In this document: in pieces, positions 42,879 through 50,844 of the stretch
Numbering within the stretch: the first letter of the stretch is position 1
Layout of the letters: every line of letters starts with the position of its first letter
Assembly: GCA_934501535.1 (NCBI GenBank)
Contig: CAKSUM010000004.1
Coordinates: 62,001-126,000, forward strand
DNA from: an uncultured Clostridia bacterium
GTDB taxonomy: Bacteria; Bacillota; Clostridia; UBA1381
Length of the DNA: 64,000 nt
Reading direction: 5' to 3'
Translations under genes and position numbers: made by a program
The notes under the pieces: generated by a model
Told to the model about the DNA's origin: nothing
What the model saw: only the letters and a program-made list of their open reading frames with translations
Database searches by the model: none

Positions 42879-44213
42879 ATGATGATGAAATGCAGAAAAT
42901 GCGGAGCGGAGATTACCGCCGACCAGAAAAGGTGTCCGAAGTGCGGAGCGCCTGTGCTGCTGCGAATTATGGAGCAGGAGGAAAAGAGCCGTTTGTCTGC
43001 GAAGGAGATACGTGAACGTGAAAAGCGTATGCGCAGGGAATATGATAAAATGAAACAGGAGAAAGAGAAAGCGCGCGAAAAGGCGGACCGGCTTTCGGAG
43101 AAAGAGCAGCGCAGACAGGAGGACGCGCGTGCGGCGGAGGAAAAAGCTGCGGCAAAGCGTCAGTCCGAGCAGGAAAGAGCGGCAAAGCGTGCAGCGGAGG
43201 CCGAGAGGAAAGAAAATGAAAAGGCTGCGGCGGCGCGTGCTGCCGAAATCCGTGCGGAGGAAAAGAAACAAGCGGAGGAAGAGCGCAGAAAAGCTCAGGA
43301 GTCTGCGCGTGCCGAGGCAGAAAAAAATAAAGCGGAGCTGCGTGCGAAGAAGGAGCAGGAGAAGTTAATAAAAGACCGTGCCGAGCAGGAAAAGCGCGAG
43401 GCAAAGGCGGCGGAAGCCGAGAGAAAGGCAAAGGAAAAAGAAGAGGAAATCCGCCGTGCGGCAGCGGAAAAAGCCGCAGCAAAGCAGAAATCCGAGCAGG
43501 AGAAAGCAGCGGCAAAACAGAAAGCCGAACAGGAAAAAGCGGCAAGAGCTGCGGAAAAGCAGAGAGAGCGCGGGCAAAAGCGTCTGCAAAAAATGAATGA
43601 AAAAGAGCAAAGAATACATACCTCATCGGAAAAGCGTACCGGCAGCGCCGGAAAGGCGGCATCGGCGGTCATAGCTGTGGTTGCCGTAGCGGCAATCGCG
43701 TTTGCTGCCGTGAAACTGAACCGAAAAGATGTCCCGGCATCGACGGTACAGGTGACTGCGTCGCCCGAGCCGACCCCGGAAATCACGCCGGAGCCTACTC
43801 CCGAGCCTACGCCCGAGCCGACGCCGGAGGTTACGCCGGAACCTACGCCGGAACCGACTCCCGAACCCACACCGGAGCCTACGCCCAAGCCGACTCCGAA
43901 ACCCACGCCGAAGCCTACGCCCAAGCCGACCCCGAAACCGCGTGTTATAACGCAGAACAAGGTTTTGTTCCCGAGTGATTCTCAGCAAATCACCGAGGCG
44001 GACGTTGCAGGCTTGTCAAAATTTGATGTTGATTTAATAAGAAACGAAATTTTTGCGCGCAAGGGATATGTGTTCACCAATCCGACCTACAAGAACTATT
44101 TTGAGTCGCAGCAGTGGTACAATCCGGTTCCCGGCGCGGACATGCAGCTGAACGAAGTTGAAGAATACAATGTAAATTTCCTGCGCGGTTACGCATACTC
44201 GCAGGGGTGGTAA
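42879..44213 (+). CDS. Zinc-ribbon / coiled-coil / transmembrane / YARHG-domain protein
   Basis: 444 residues from the first of three consecutive ATG codons (42879, 42882, 42885); AGGAG at 42871-42875 fits any. An N-terminal zinc ribbon (CRKCGAE, then RCPKCGAP) is followed by about 210 residues of Lys/Glu/Ala-rich coiled coil (about 30-245), a transmembrane helix (about 262-279), a (PTPEPTPE)n linker (about 292-352) and a C-terminal YARHG domain ([25 protein letters not shown]). The topology is cytoplasmic zinc ribbon and coil with an extracellular YARHG domain. YARHG function is unknown; the conserved RHG is RKG here. Possibly a scaffold linking cytoplasm and wall. Confidence 0.88.
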   Translation: MMMKCRKCGAEITADQKRCPKCGAPVLLRIMEQEEKSRLSAKEIREREKRMRREYDKMKQEKEKAREKADRLSEKEQRRQEDARAAEEKAAAKRQSEQERAAKRAAEAERKENEKAAAARAAEIRAEEKKQAEEERRKAQESARAEAEKNKAELRAKKEQEKLIKDRAEQEKREAKAAEAERKAKEKEEEIRRAAAEKAAAKQKSEQEKAAAKQKAEQEKAARAAEKQRERGQKRLQKMNEKEQRIHTSSEKRTGSAGKAASAVIAVVAVAAIAFAAVKLNRKDVPASTVQVTASPEPTPEITPEPTPEPTPEPTPEVTPEPTPEPTPEPTPEPTPKPTPKPTPKPTPKPTPKPRVITQNKVLFPSDSQQITEADVAGLSKFDVDLIRNEIFARKGYVFTNPTYKNYFESQQWYNPVPGADMQLNEVEEYNVNFLRGYAYSQGW

Positions 44214-44222
44214 AAACGAATA

Positions 44223-44262
44223 AAGCGCGCCGCACGGAATATTCCGCACAGGCGCGTTTTTG
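44223..44262. terminator. Terminator between the YARHG gene and the DtxR gene
   Basis: CGCGCC/GGCGCG arms with an inner CGGAAT/ATTCCG hairpin, followed by TTTTTG. Confidence 0.7.
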
Positions 44263-44270
44263 TTATGCCG

Positions 44271-44645
44271 TCATATTATGTTGTGTTTTTTCAGATGTTC
44301 TTTCAGCTTGATAAAGGTTATGTCGCTTATATCGTGCTCGATTTTGCAGCTGTCCTCGTATGCGGTTGCCTCGTCAACGCCCAGAATCATAAGCGTTTTT
44401 GCAATAATTTCATGCCGTTCGTAAACCTTTGACGCTACCGCCATTCCCTTTTCCGTAAGATTAAGATTGCCGTCGGAGTCAACCGTGATGAACCCCTCCT
44501 CGCGGAATGATTTCATCGCGACCGAAACGCTCGGCTTGCTGAACCCCAGCTGATTTGCTACGTCTATACTTCTTGCATAGCCTTTTTTTCTTTTTATCAT
44601 AAGAATTGCCTCAAGATAATTTTCGGCGGATTCTTTAATAACCAT
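44271..44645 (-). CDS. DtxR/MntR-family metal-dependent repressor
   Basis: 124 residues: a winged helix (about 5-65; ANQLGFSKPSVSVAMKSF) and a metal-binding dimerisation domain, without the C-terminal SH3 domain. Metal-site residues read as a mixture: E at the MntR E11 position, N at the D8/M10 position, and C-K-I-E-H, where iron-sensing DtxR/IdeR has C102...E105-H106 and MntR has E99...E102-H103. This leans towards iron. The ATG at 44645 follows AGGTGA. It is divergent from the second feo operon, whose promoter contains matching palindromes, so it is the likely iron repressor of that operon. Confidence 0.88.
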   Translation of the reverse strand: MVIKESAENYLEAILMIKRKKGYARSIDVANQLGFSKPSVSVAMKSFREEGFITVDSDGNLNLTEKGMAVASKVYERHEIIAKTLMILGVDEATAYEDSCKIEHDISDITFIKLKEHLKKHNII

Positions 44646-44671
44646 GGTAATCACCTCAATTGCTTTTTCCT

Positions 44672-44700
44672 ATTTTATCACATAATTATCCGTTTGTCAA
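44672..44700 (-). promoter_or_regulatory. Promoter of the DtxR-family gene
   Basis: On the minus strand TTGACA (44695-44700) and TAAAAT (44672-44677), 17 bases apart. Confidence 0.75.
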
Positions 44701-44767
44701 TTGTGTTTATATTGTGCGGCAAAATAATTACAAAGTTAAATAAAATGCCAAAAAATGAAAAAATGTA

Positions 44768-44796
44768 TTGACAAATATAGTTAGTTGTGCTAAACT
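44768..44796 (+). promoter_or_regulatory. Promoter of the second feo operon
   Basis: TTGACA (44768-44773) and TAAACT (44791-44796), 17 bases apart; the spacer and -10 box are covered by a DtxR-like palindrome. Confidence 0.8.
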
Positions 44797-44824
44797 AACC
44801 GTGAAAGGTTAGCAGGGGCTAACC
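44780..44824. promoter_or_regulatory. Four alternating DtxR-like half-sites
   Basis: GTTAGTT-N6-AACTAAC (44780-44799), CTAACC-N6-GGTTAG (44795-44812) and GGTTAGC-N4-GCTAACC (44807-44824) overlap head to tail. They resemble the IdeR/DtxR box TTAGGTTAG-S-CTAACCTAA. The first covers the promoter; the last two lie at or after the expected transcript start and could also form a 7-bp RNA hairpin. Confidence 0.7.
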
Positions 44825-44876
44825 GCACTGCAGGCGGTCGGCCCGGATTTATTGACCGGGAAACGGAGGGTACACT

Positions 44877-45089
44877 ATGATGCCATTATGTTTTGCTAAT
44901 ATCGGTGAAACTAACATAATAAGAAAAATCGGCGGCAGCCCCGAGGTTAAAAAACATCTTGAAAACCTTGGCTTTGTTGTCGGCGGAAACGTTCAGATTG
45001 TAAGCTCCCTCGGGGGCAATGTGATCGTAAACGTAAAGGAAGCAAGAGTGGCGATTAGCGAGGAGATGGCTCGTAAAATCATGGTTTGA
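44877..45089 (+). CDS. feoA: FeoA-family protein
   Basis: 70 residues, FeoA SH3-like fold (GGSPEVKKHLENLGFVVGGNVQIVSSLGGNVIVNVKEARVAI when read through). First gene of the second iron operon. Two ATG codons stand together at 44877 and 44880, with CGGAGGGT upstream. It differs from the second FeoA of this operon at most positions, so the two are not recent duplicates. The 700-bp repeat array follows immediately. Confidence 0.9.
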   Translation: MMPLCFANIGETNIIRKIGGSPEVKKHLENLGFVVGGNVQIVSSLGGNVIVNVKEARVAISEEMARKIMV

Positions 45090-45090
45090 C

Positions 45091-45770
45091 AAAAAATCTG
45101 CTGCGCATCTCACCTTTTTTCGTTCGGGGCGGTACCTGCGTACAGCACCCTCGCTGCAAAAAGGCAATCTGCTTGCACCTTTTTTGTCAAACCGTGGCTG
45201 CGGAGATTTTAAAGATAAATCTGCTGCGCATCTCACCTTTTTTCGCTCGGGGCGGTACCTGCGTACAGCACCCTCGCTGCAAAAAGGCAATCTGCTTGCA
45301 CCTTTTTTGCCAAACGGTGACTGCGGAGATTTAAAGATAAATCTGCTGCGCATTTCGTCTTTTTCGTTCGGGACGGTACCTGCGTACAGCACTCTCGCTG
45401 CAAAAGGCAATCCGGCGGCAATCTTTTTTGTCGAATGGCGGTTGAGGAATTTAAAGATAAATCTGCGGAACGCCGCGTATCTTTGCTTGAAGAGGTATCA
45501 GTGCACAGCGCACTCGGAGCAAAAAGATAATCTGTCGGCAACGTTTTTGTCAAACAGTGGCTGCGGAGATTATGGGAAAATGCGGCGCATCTTGTGATAT
45601 TTACGCAGGACGGTATCTTAGTGCAAATGCACTCGGAACAGGCTCTGGGCGGCAAGCCCGGAGGAATGCCGCGGCGGTAACGGAAGGACTGCTGCGGAAA
45701 TAACGGTATTACGAACCGGTCAAAAACATGCGGAGTGCAAAAGCGCAAAGCATGATTATAATAAAGTAAT
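45091..45770. repeat. Tandem array of about 120-bp repeats between two feoA genes (array 1)
   Basis: Five units with a 120-123-bp period, starting at about 45101, 45224, 45346, 45466 and 45585. The first two are almost identical and the later ones increasingly diverged. The core has CTCGGGGCGGTACCTGCGTA and CAGCACCCTCGCTGC flanked by pyrimidine and purine arms (CCTTTTTT...AAAAAGG) that can pair. Between cores lies a GTGGCTGCGGAGATTTTAAAG-like linker. Frames open across it because the unit length is often a multiple of three; I do not consider them genes. A related array is at 50340-50699. Confidence 0.9.
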
Positions 45771-45791
45771 TAAAAGTCGGGAGGAAAAAAT

Positions 45792-46013
45792 ATGAAAACG
45801 CTTAAACAGTCAAAAGTAGGCGAAACCGTCACCGTGAAGAAGCTGCACGGTGAGGGAGCGGTAAAACGCAGAATCATGGACATGGGGATAACTAAGGGTG
45901 TAAGTGTATACATCAGAAAGGTTGCGCCTCTGGGAGATCCCGTGGAAATCACGGTCAGAGGCTATGAGCTTTCGCTGCGCAAGGCGGACGCGGAAATGGT
46001 CGAAGTTGAATAA
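45792..46013 (+). CDS. feoA: FeoA-family protein (second of operon)
   Basis: 73 residues with the classical FeoA pattern VKRRIMDMGITKGVSVYIRKV, then PLGDPVEITVRGYELSLRK. A GGGAGGAA site precedes the ATG. It is 31 bases upstream of feoB and separated from the first feoA by the repeat array. Confidence 0.93.
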   Translation: MKTLKQSKVGETVTVKKLHGEGAVKRRIMDMGITKGVSVYIRKVAPLGDPVEITVRGYELSLRKADAEMVEVE

Positions 46014-46044
46014 GTAAAGTATTTTTTGAAAGTGAGGAAATGAT

Positions 46045-48519
46045 ATGAGTATCAGAATTGCCCTTGCGGGTAACCCGAACTGCGGTAAAACTACATTATT
46101 TAACGCGCTGACGGGATCAAATCAATTTGTCGGAAACTGGCCGGGTGTTACGGTAGAGAAAAAGGAAGGCAAGCTGAAAAAGCATGACGGCGTTATCATC
46201 ACCGACCTTCCGGGAATATATTCTCTGTCGCCGTACACGCTTGAAGAGGTTGTTGCAAGAAACTACCTCATAGGCGAGCGTCCGGACGCGATATTGAACA
46301 TTATAGACGGTACCAACCTGGAGCGTAACCTGTATCTTACAACGCAGCTGACCGAGCTGGGAATACCGGTTGTAATCGCGGTAAACATGATGGATATTGT
46401 AAGAAAGAACGGCGACAAAATCAACATTGCCGAGCTTTCACGCGAGCTTGGCTGCAAGATTGTTGAAATTTCCGCGCTGAAAGGCGACGGCGTTATGGCT
46501 GCGGCGGAGGAAGCGATTAATGCAGCAAAGAACGGCAAAACCGTTCCGATGCATACATTCTCGGGTGCTGTCGAGCATGCAATCGCGCACATAGAGGAAG
46601 CGGTTCTGCACGATATGCCGGAGGAGCAGCAGCGCTGGTATGCAATCAAAATTTTTGAGCGCGATAAAAAGGCAATGGAAAAGATAACCATTCCGGCGCA
46701 GGTAGTGAGTCATATCGAAGAGGACATCAAGGCTGCGGAGCAGGAGCTTGATGACGATTCGGAAAGTATCATTACGAACGAAAGATACGTATACATAGCA
46801 CAGCTCATGAAGGGCTGCTATAAAAAGAGAAATGCCGGCAAGCTGTCCGCGTCGGATAAAATCGACCGCGTAGTAACAAACCGCTGGCTGGGACTTCCGA
46901 TATTTGCGGTTGTTATGTTCCTGGTTTACTATATTTCAATGGTAACGGTAGGTTCGTTCGCGACCGACTGGGCGAATGACGGTGTATTCGGCGACGGCTG
47001 GCACCTGTTCGGAATAGGCACGGCGCAGTATGAGGAAGTTGCTGATGAATTTTCATCGGCGAAAGATGCAGTGCTTGCGTTTACCGATATTGACGTAACG
47101 GCAGAGGACTTTGATGCAGATACGGCTCTTAATGAAATGAAAACCTTCGAGCCGGACTCGGATAAGGCTACCGTAGAGGTTGAGGACGAAGAAACGCTTG
47201 CGACAAGCGAAATGACAGCGTACTATTCATCAATCCCGTCGGGAGCGGTTGAGGACGAAACTGTAGGAATGACCTATCAGGAAGCTGTCGGATATTTTGA
47301 GAAAAACGGATTTGACGAACCCGATCCTGCCGAATACGGCGTATGGGTACCGGGCATACCGGTTCTGGTCGAGGGTCTGCTTGACGCAGTTAACTGCGCG
47401 GATTGGCTGAAAGGTCTGATACTTGACGGTATCGTAGCAGGCGTCGGCGCTGTACTCGGATTTGTTCCGCAGATGCTTGTGCTCTTCCTGCTGCTTGCAT
47501 TCCTGGAGGCATGCGGTTATATGGCACGTATCGCATTCGTACTTGACAGAGTGTTCAGAAAGTTCGGTCTGTCGGGTAAATCATTCATACCAATGCTTAT
47601 CGGTACCGGCTGCGGCGTTCCGGGAATTATGGCGTCGCGTACAATTGAAAATGACCGTGACAGAAAGATGACAATTATGACGACAACCTTTATCCCGTGC
47701 GGTGCAAAGGTTCCGTTCATCGCAATGATTGCCGGCGCACTGTTCGGCGGCAGCGCGGTTGTTTCAACATCGGCATACTTTATCGGTATGGCTGCAATCA
47801 TCATTTCGGGTATCATGCTGAAAAAGACAAAGATGTTTGCCGGCGACCCCGCACCGTTCGTTATGGAACTTCCGGCATATCATATGCCTACGCTTCTGAA
47901 CGTGCTGCGCAGCATGTGGGAACGCGGCTGGTCCTTCATCAAGAAGGCAGGTACAATCATTCTTTTGTCAACAATCTTTGTATGGTTCACAACCTACTTC
48001 GGTTTTGTTGACGGACATTTCGGAATGTTGTCCGAAGAACAGATAGATTCAAGTATACTCGCGTCAATCGGCGGCGTGCTTGCATGGATATTCAAACCGC
48101 TCGGCTGGGGTAACTGGCAGGCAGCAGTTGCGTCGATTACGGGACTTGTTGCAAAGGAAAATATTGTTGGTACAATGGGTATCCTGTACGGCGGCGGTGA
48201 CGGCACCGTATACAGCACTCTTGCACAGCAGTTCACAGGTATTACGGCATATTCGTTCCTGGTATTCAACCTGCTTTGCGCTCCGTGCTTTGCCGCAATC
48301 GGTGCAATTAAGCGTGAAATGAACAACGCTAAATGGACATGGTTCGCAATCGGTTATCAGTGTGCACTTGCATACGCGGTTGCATTGGTAATCAACCAAA
48401 TCGGCGGCGCTCTGACAGGCAGCCTGAACGTTATCGGACTGATTGCTGCAATTGCGGTAATCGTACTGATAATCTATATGCTGTTCAGACCGTATAAGGA
48501 ATCAACATCACTTAAATAA
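46045..48519 (+). CDS. feoB: Ferrous iron transporter FeoB with large acidic insertion
   Basis: 824 residues. G domain with GNPNCGKTT (from G10), LPGIYSLSPYTLEE and VNMMD; membrane domain with two Gate repeats (GTGCGVPGIMASRT, KENIVGTMG). Residues about 310-433, between the first and second membrane helices, form an Asp/Glu-rich soluble insertion (many DID, DFDAD, VEDEE) that the other FeoB lacks. The Cys-rich stretch seen in the other FeoB is absent here. Codon use is plainer than that of the first feoB, suggesting higher expression. Two small membrane-protein ORFs follow. Confidence 0.96.
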   Translation: MSIRIALAGNPNCGKTTLFNALTGSNQFVGNWPGVTVEKKEGKLKKHDGVIITDLPGIYSLSPYTLEEVVARNYLIGERPDAILNIIDGTNLERNLYLTTQLTELGIPVVIAVNMMDIVRKNGDKINIAELSRELGCKIVEISALKGDGVMAAAEEAINAAKNGKTVPMHTFSGAVEHAIAHIEEAVLHDMPEEQQRWYAIKIFERDKKAMEKITIPAQVVSHIEEDIKAAEQELDDDSESIITNERYVYIAQLMKGCYKKRNAGKLSASDKIDRVVTNRWLGLPIFAVVMFLVYYISMVTVGSFATDWANDGVFGDGWHLFGIGTAQYEEVADEFSSAKDAVLAFTDIDVTAEDFDADTALNEMKTFEPDSDKATVEVEDEETLATSEMTAYYSSIPSGAVEDETVGMTYQEAVGYFEKNGFDEPDPAEYGVWVPGIPVLVEGLLDAVNCADWLKGLILDGIVAGVGAVLGFVPQMLVLFLLLAFLEACGYMARIAFVLDRVFRKFGLSGKSFIPMLIGTGCGVPGIMASRTIENDRDRKMTIMTTTFIPCGAKVPFIAMIAGALFGGSAVVSTSAYFIGMAAIIISGIMLKKTKMFAGDPAPFVMELPAYHMPTLLNVLRSMWERGWSFIKKAGTIILLSTIFVWFTTYFGFVDGHFGMLSEEQIDSSILASIGGVLAWIFKPLGWGNWQAAVASITGLVAKENIVGTMGILYGGGDGTVYSTLAQQFTGITAYSFLVFNLLCAPCFAAIGAIKREMNNAKWTWFAIGYQCALAYAVALVINQIGGALTGSLNVIGLIAAIAVIVLIIYMLFRPYKESTSLK

Positions 48520-48552
48520 ACATTATGCAGTAAATAAAGGAGGAACTTCGGT

Positions 48553-48729
48553 ATGAGTTTTATAATAAATAACCTTGGAACAATATTAACTCTTGCGGTG
48601 CTTGCGGCGATTGTGACGGCAATAGTGCGCTATATGAAAAAAGAGCATGCTGCCGGCAGAACCTCCTGCGGCTGCGGCTGTAAAAACTGCGCGATGTGCG
48701 GCAGCTGCCATGGCGGAAAGAAGGCATAG
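48553..48729 (+). CDS. FeoB-associated Cys-rich membrane protein
   Basis: 58 residues: one N-terminal transmembrane helix (about 8-26), a basic turn (RYMKKEH), then a Cys-rich tail CGCGCKNCAMCGSCHGG with six cysteines. It matches the FeoB-associated Cys-rich family (PF12669) by recall. The tail probably faces the cytoplasm and binds iron or a cluster near FeoB. It is 33 bases after feoB with an AAAGGAGGA site. Confidence 0.92.
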   Translation: MSFIINNLGTILTLAVLAAIVTAIVRYMKKEHAAGRTSCGCGCKNCAMCGSCHGGKKA

Positions 48730-48732
48730 CAG

Positions 48733-48867
48733 ATGGAGCTGAATTTGTTTTTGGGCGGCTTTTCCGCAATGCTTGTATGCGCCGCACTCATATGGGTGCT
48801 GTCATACATCAAAAGGACGCTGAAAAAGCTTTTATGCCGCACGGAAACAAGACATTCGCTGCGGTGA
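48733..48867 (+). CDS. Possible 44-residue single-pass membrane protein
   Basis: Starts 4 bases after the FeoB-associated gene (ATG at 48733; weak AAGG upstream). One transmembrane helix (about residues 5-24: FLGGFSAMLVCAALIWVLSYI) is followed by a basic tail (KRTLKKLLCRTETRHSLR) with one cysteine. Not recognised. Tight spacing and a plausible membrane topology suggest it is translated with the feo operon, but a shadow frame cannot be excluded at this length. Confidence 0.5.
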   Translation: MELNLFLGGFSAMLVCAALIWVLSYIKRTLKKLLCRTETRHSLR

Positions 48868-48935
48868 CAATTAAATAGGTTCATAATACATTAAGCCCGA
48901 TTTTGAGCAAGTGGGAAATTTTGTAAAAATTGTAC

Positions 48936-48964
48936 TTGAAATTTATGGGAATATGTGATATAAT
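48936..48964 (+). promoter_or_regulatory. Promoter of the symporter gene
   Basis: TTGAAA (48936-48941) and TATAAT (48959-48964), 17 bases apart. Confidence 0.75.
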
Positions 48965-48998
48965 TGTTGCATATTTATAAATATTAAGGAGAATTTTT

Positions 48999-50339
48999 AT
49001 GGAACGAGAAAAACTTGGCTCAAGATTGGGCTTTCTTCTTCTTTCGGCAGGCTGTGCGATAGGTTGCGGAAATGTATGGAAATTTCCGTGGATGTGCGGA
49101 CAGTATGGCGGAGGAATTTTTGTTTTACTGTATTTGTTGTGTCTGATAGTTTTGGGTATACCGGTAATGGTGATGGAGTTTTCACTGGGACGTGCCTCGC
49201 AGGCAAGTCCTGTTAAAATGTATAAAAAGCTGGAAAAACCCGGGACAAAATGGCATATTCACGGCTACGCCGCGCTTTTCGGAAATGTGTGCCTTATGGC
49301 ATTTTATACCGTTGTATGCGGCTGGATGATTTATTATTTCTTCAAATTCCTGACCGGCAATAATGCGCAGGTGGGATTTGGGGAGATGATTTCCAATCCG
49401 GCGGTTAACGTGATTTTCCTTGCGGTGACGGTCATACTGGGATTTGGGATACTTTGCTTTAATCTCCAGGGCGGACTGGAGCGCGTGACAAAGTACATGA
49501 TGATAATTCTGTTTGTGCTGATGGTGGTTCTTGCCGTGCACAGCGGCATGCTTTCGGGCGCAAAGGAAGGACTTAAATTTTATCTTGTGCCGGACGTTTC
49601 TAAAATCAACGGAGAGGTAATTGTCGGCGCAATGAATCAGGCGTTCTTTACGCTGAGCCTGGGAATAGGCTCTATGGCGATTTTCGGCAGTTATATAGGT
49701 AAGGATCATTCGCTGCTCGGCGAGTCGCTGAATGTTATATTTCTTGATACGTTTGTTGCGGTTGTATCCGGCTTGATTATTTTCCCGGCATGCTTTACAT
49801 TTAATGTTGAGGTAAATGCGGGACCGAGCCTGTTGTTTGATACAATGGCGTCTGTTTTCAATAATATGGCGGGCGGACGCTGGTGGGGCGCGCTGTTCTT
49901 CCTGTTCATGGTGTTCGCGGCGCTGTCAACCGTGCTTGCCGTTTTTGAAAATATTCTCGCGTGCGTTCGCGAAATGACCGGCTGGAGCAGACCGAAGGGC
50001 TGCCTGGTATGCGGAATATGCATATTCCTGCTTTCGATTACAACGGCGCTGGGCTACAGTACATTCAAAGGATTTGTTCCGTTTGCGGAGGGCAGTGCGT
50101 GGCTTGATTTCTGGGATTTCCTTGTAAGCACAAATCTGCTGCCGCTCGGTTCGCTTGTTGTAACGCTGTTCTGCTGTAATAAGCGTTACGGCTGGGGCTG
50201 GGAAGCGCTCAAGGCGGAGGCGAACGAGGGCAAAGGCCTGAAAGTCCGTGATTGGATGAAGCCGGTGTTTATGTACGTCGTTCCGGCAGCTATAATAGTA
50301 ATATATATTTATGGGCTTGCCACCTTTAATTGGCGCTGA
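48999..50339 (+). CDS. Sodium-dependent transporter of the NSS/SNF family
   Basis: 446 residues, about eleven transmembrane helices. The N-terminal GCAIGCGNVWKFPW is the unwound helix-1 signature that binds Na+ and substrate in LeuT/MhsT. Members import amino acids or related compounds with sodium. Substrate not predictable here. ATG follows AAGGAG. A single-gene unit; a repeat array replaces a normal terminator directly after its stop codon. Confidence 0.94.
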   Translation: MEREKLGSRLGFLLLSAGCAIGCGNVWKFPWMCGQYGGGIFVLLYLLCLIVLGIPVMVMEFSLGRASQASPVKMYKKLEKPGTKWHIHGYAALFGNVCLMAFYTVVCGWMIYYFFKFLTGNNAQVGFGEMISNPAVNVIFLAVTVILGFGILCFNLQGGLERVTKYMMIILFVLMVVLAVHSGMLSGAKEGLKFYLVPDVSKINGEVIVGAMNQAFFTLSLGIGSMAIFGSYIGKDHSLLGESLNVIFLDTFVAVVSGLIIFPACFTFNVEVNAGPSLLFDTMASVFNNMAGGRWWGALFFLFMVFAALSTVLAVFENILACVREMTGWSRPKGCLVCGICIFLLSITTALGYSTFKGFVPFAEGSAWLDFWDFLVSTNLLPLGSLVVTLFCCNKRYGWGWEALKAEANEGKGLKVRDWMKPVFMYVVPAAIIVIYIYGLATFNWR

Positions 50340-50699
50340 CGCGGGTAAAATACATCGCATCTCACCCTTTTTCGCTCGGGGCGGTACCTGCGTACAGCAC
50401 CCTCGCTGCAAAAGGGCAATCTGCTCGCATTTTCACCGCGTCAGGTTGGAGTGGGGGTAAAATATGTCGCATCCCACCCTTTTTCGCTCGGGGCGGTACC
50501 TGCGTACAGCACCCTCGCTGCAAAAGGGCAATCTGCTCGCATTTTCACCGCGTCAGAATGGAGTGGGTAAAATACGTCGCACCGTACCCTTTTTCACTCG
50601 GGGCGGTATCGGTGTACAGCACCTTCGCTGCAAATAGGCAGCCTGCTCGAATTTTCACCGTGCCGTATTGGTGGGGTAAAATACGTCGCACCGGGTAGG
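50340..50699. repeat. Tandem array of about 110-bp repeats (array 2)
   Basis: Three full units and a partial fourth (cores starting at about 50355, 50468, 50578 and 50687). The core is the same as in array 1 (CTCGGGGCGGTACCTGCGTA...CAGCACCCTCGCTGC), but the flanking arms are CCCTTTTT and AAAAGGG and the linker differs (TTTTCACCGCGTCAG, GAGTGGGTAAAATA). No gene is present. It lies directly after the symporter stop codon. Confidence 0.9.
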
Positions 50700-50785
50700 T
50701 GCAAAAAACAAAAGATAAACAGCTGACCGTACAGAGATTGTGCGGTCATTCTGATTTCAAGAAAATAATTTGGATATAATTTCTG

Positions 50786-50814
50786 TTGCATTTTTTGAAA
50801 TGCTGTGATACAAT
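50786..50814 (+). promoter_or_regulatory. Promoter of the NfeD-SPFH-Mrp operon
   Basis: TTGCAT (50786-50791) and TACAAT (50809-50814), 17 bases apart; the stretch 50700-50785 between it and the repeats shows nothing else. Confidence 0.7.
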
Positions 50815-50844
50815 GTAAGCATAAGAGGAAAGGAAGTGACGCAT

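Noticed and set aside
44803..44876. NiCo or other metal riboswitch in the leader of the second feo operon
   Set aside because: Two hairpins can be drawn, but the leader is short and I could not match conserved junction bases of any riboswitch class; operator sites explain the palindromes better.
45086..45748. Open frames on both strands through repeat array 1, one 174 and one 171 codons long
   Set aside because: They arise because the repeat unit has few stops in these frames; the encoded peptides are copies of one another, lack ribosome sites and change frame between units.
50330..50698. 122-codon frame through repeat array 2
   Set aside because: Same cause; it starts inside the symporter gene and has no independent start signal.
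45091..50699. Repeat arrays as CRISPR
   Set aside because: Units are about 110-123 bp with no alternation of short direct repeats and unique spacers, and no cas genes are present.
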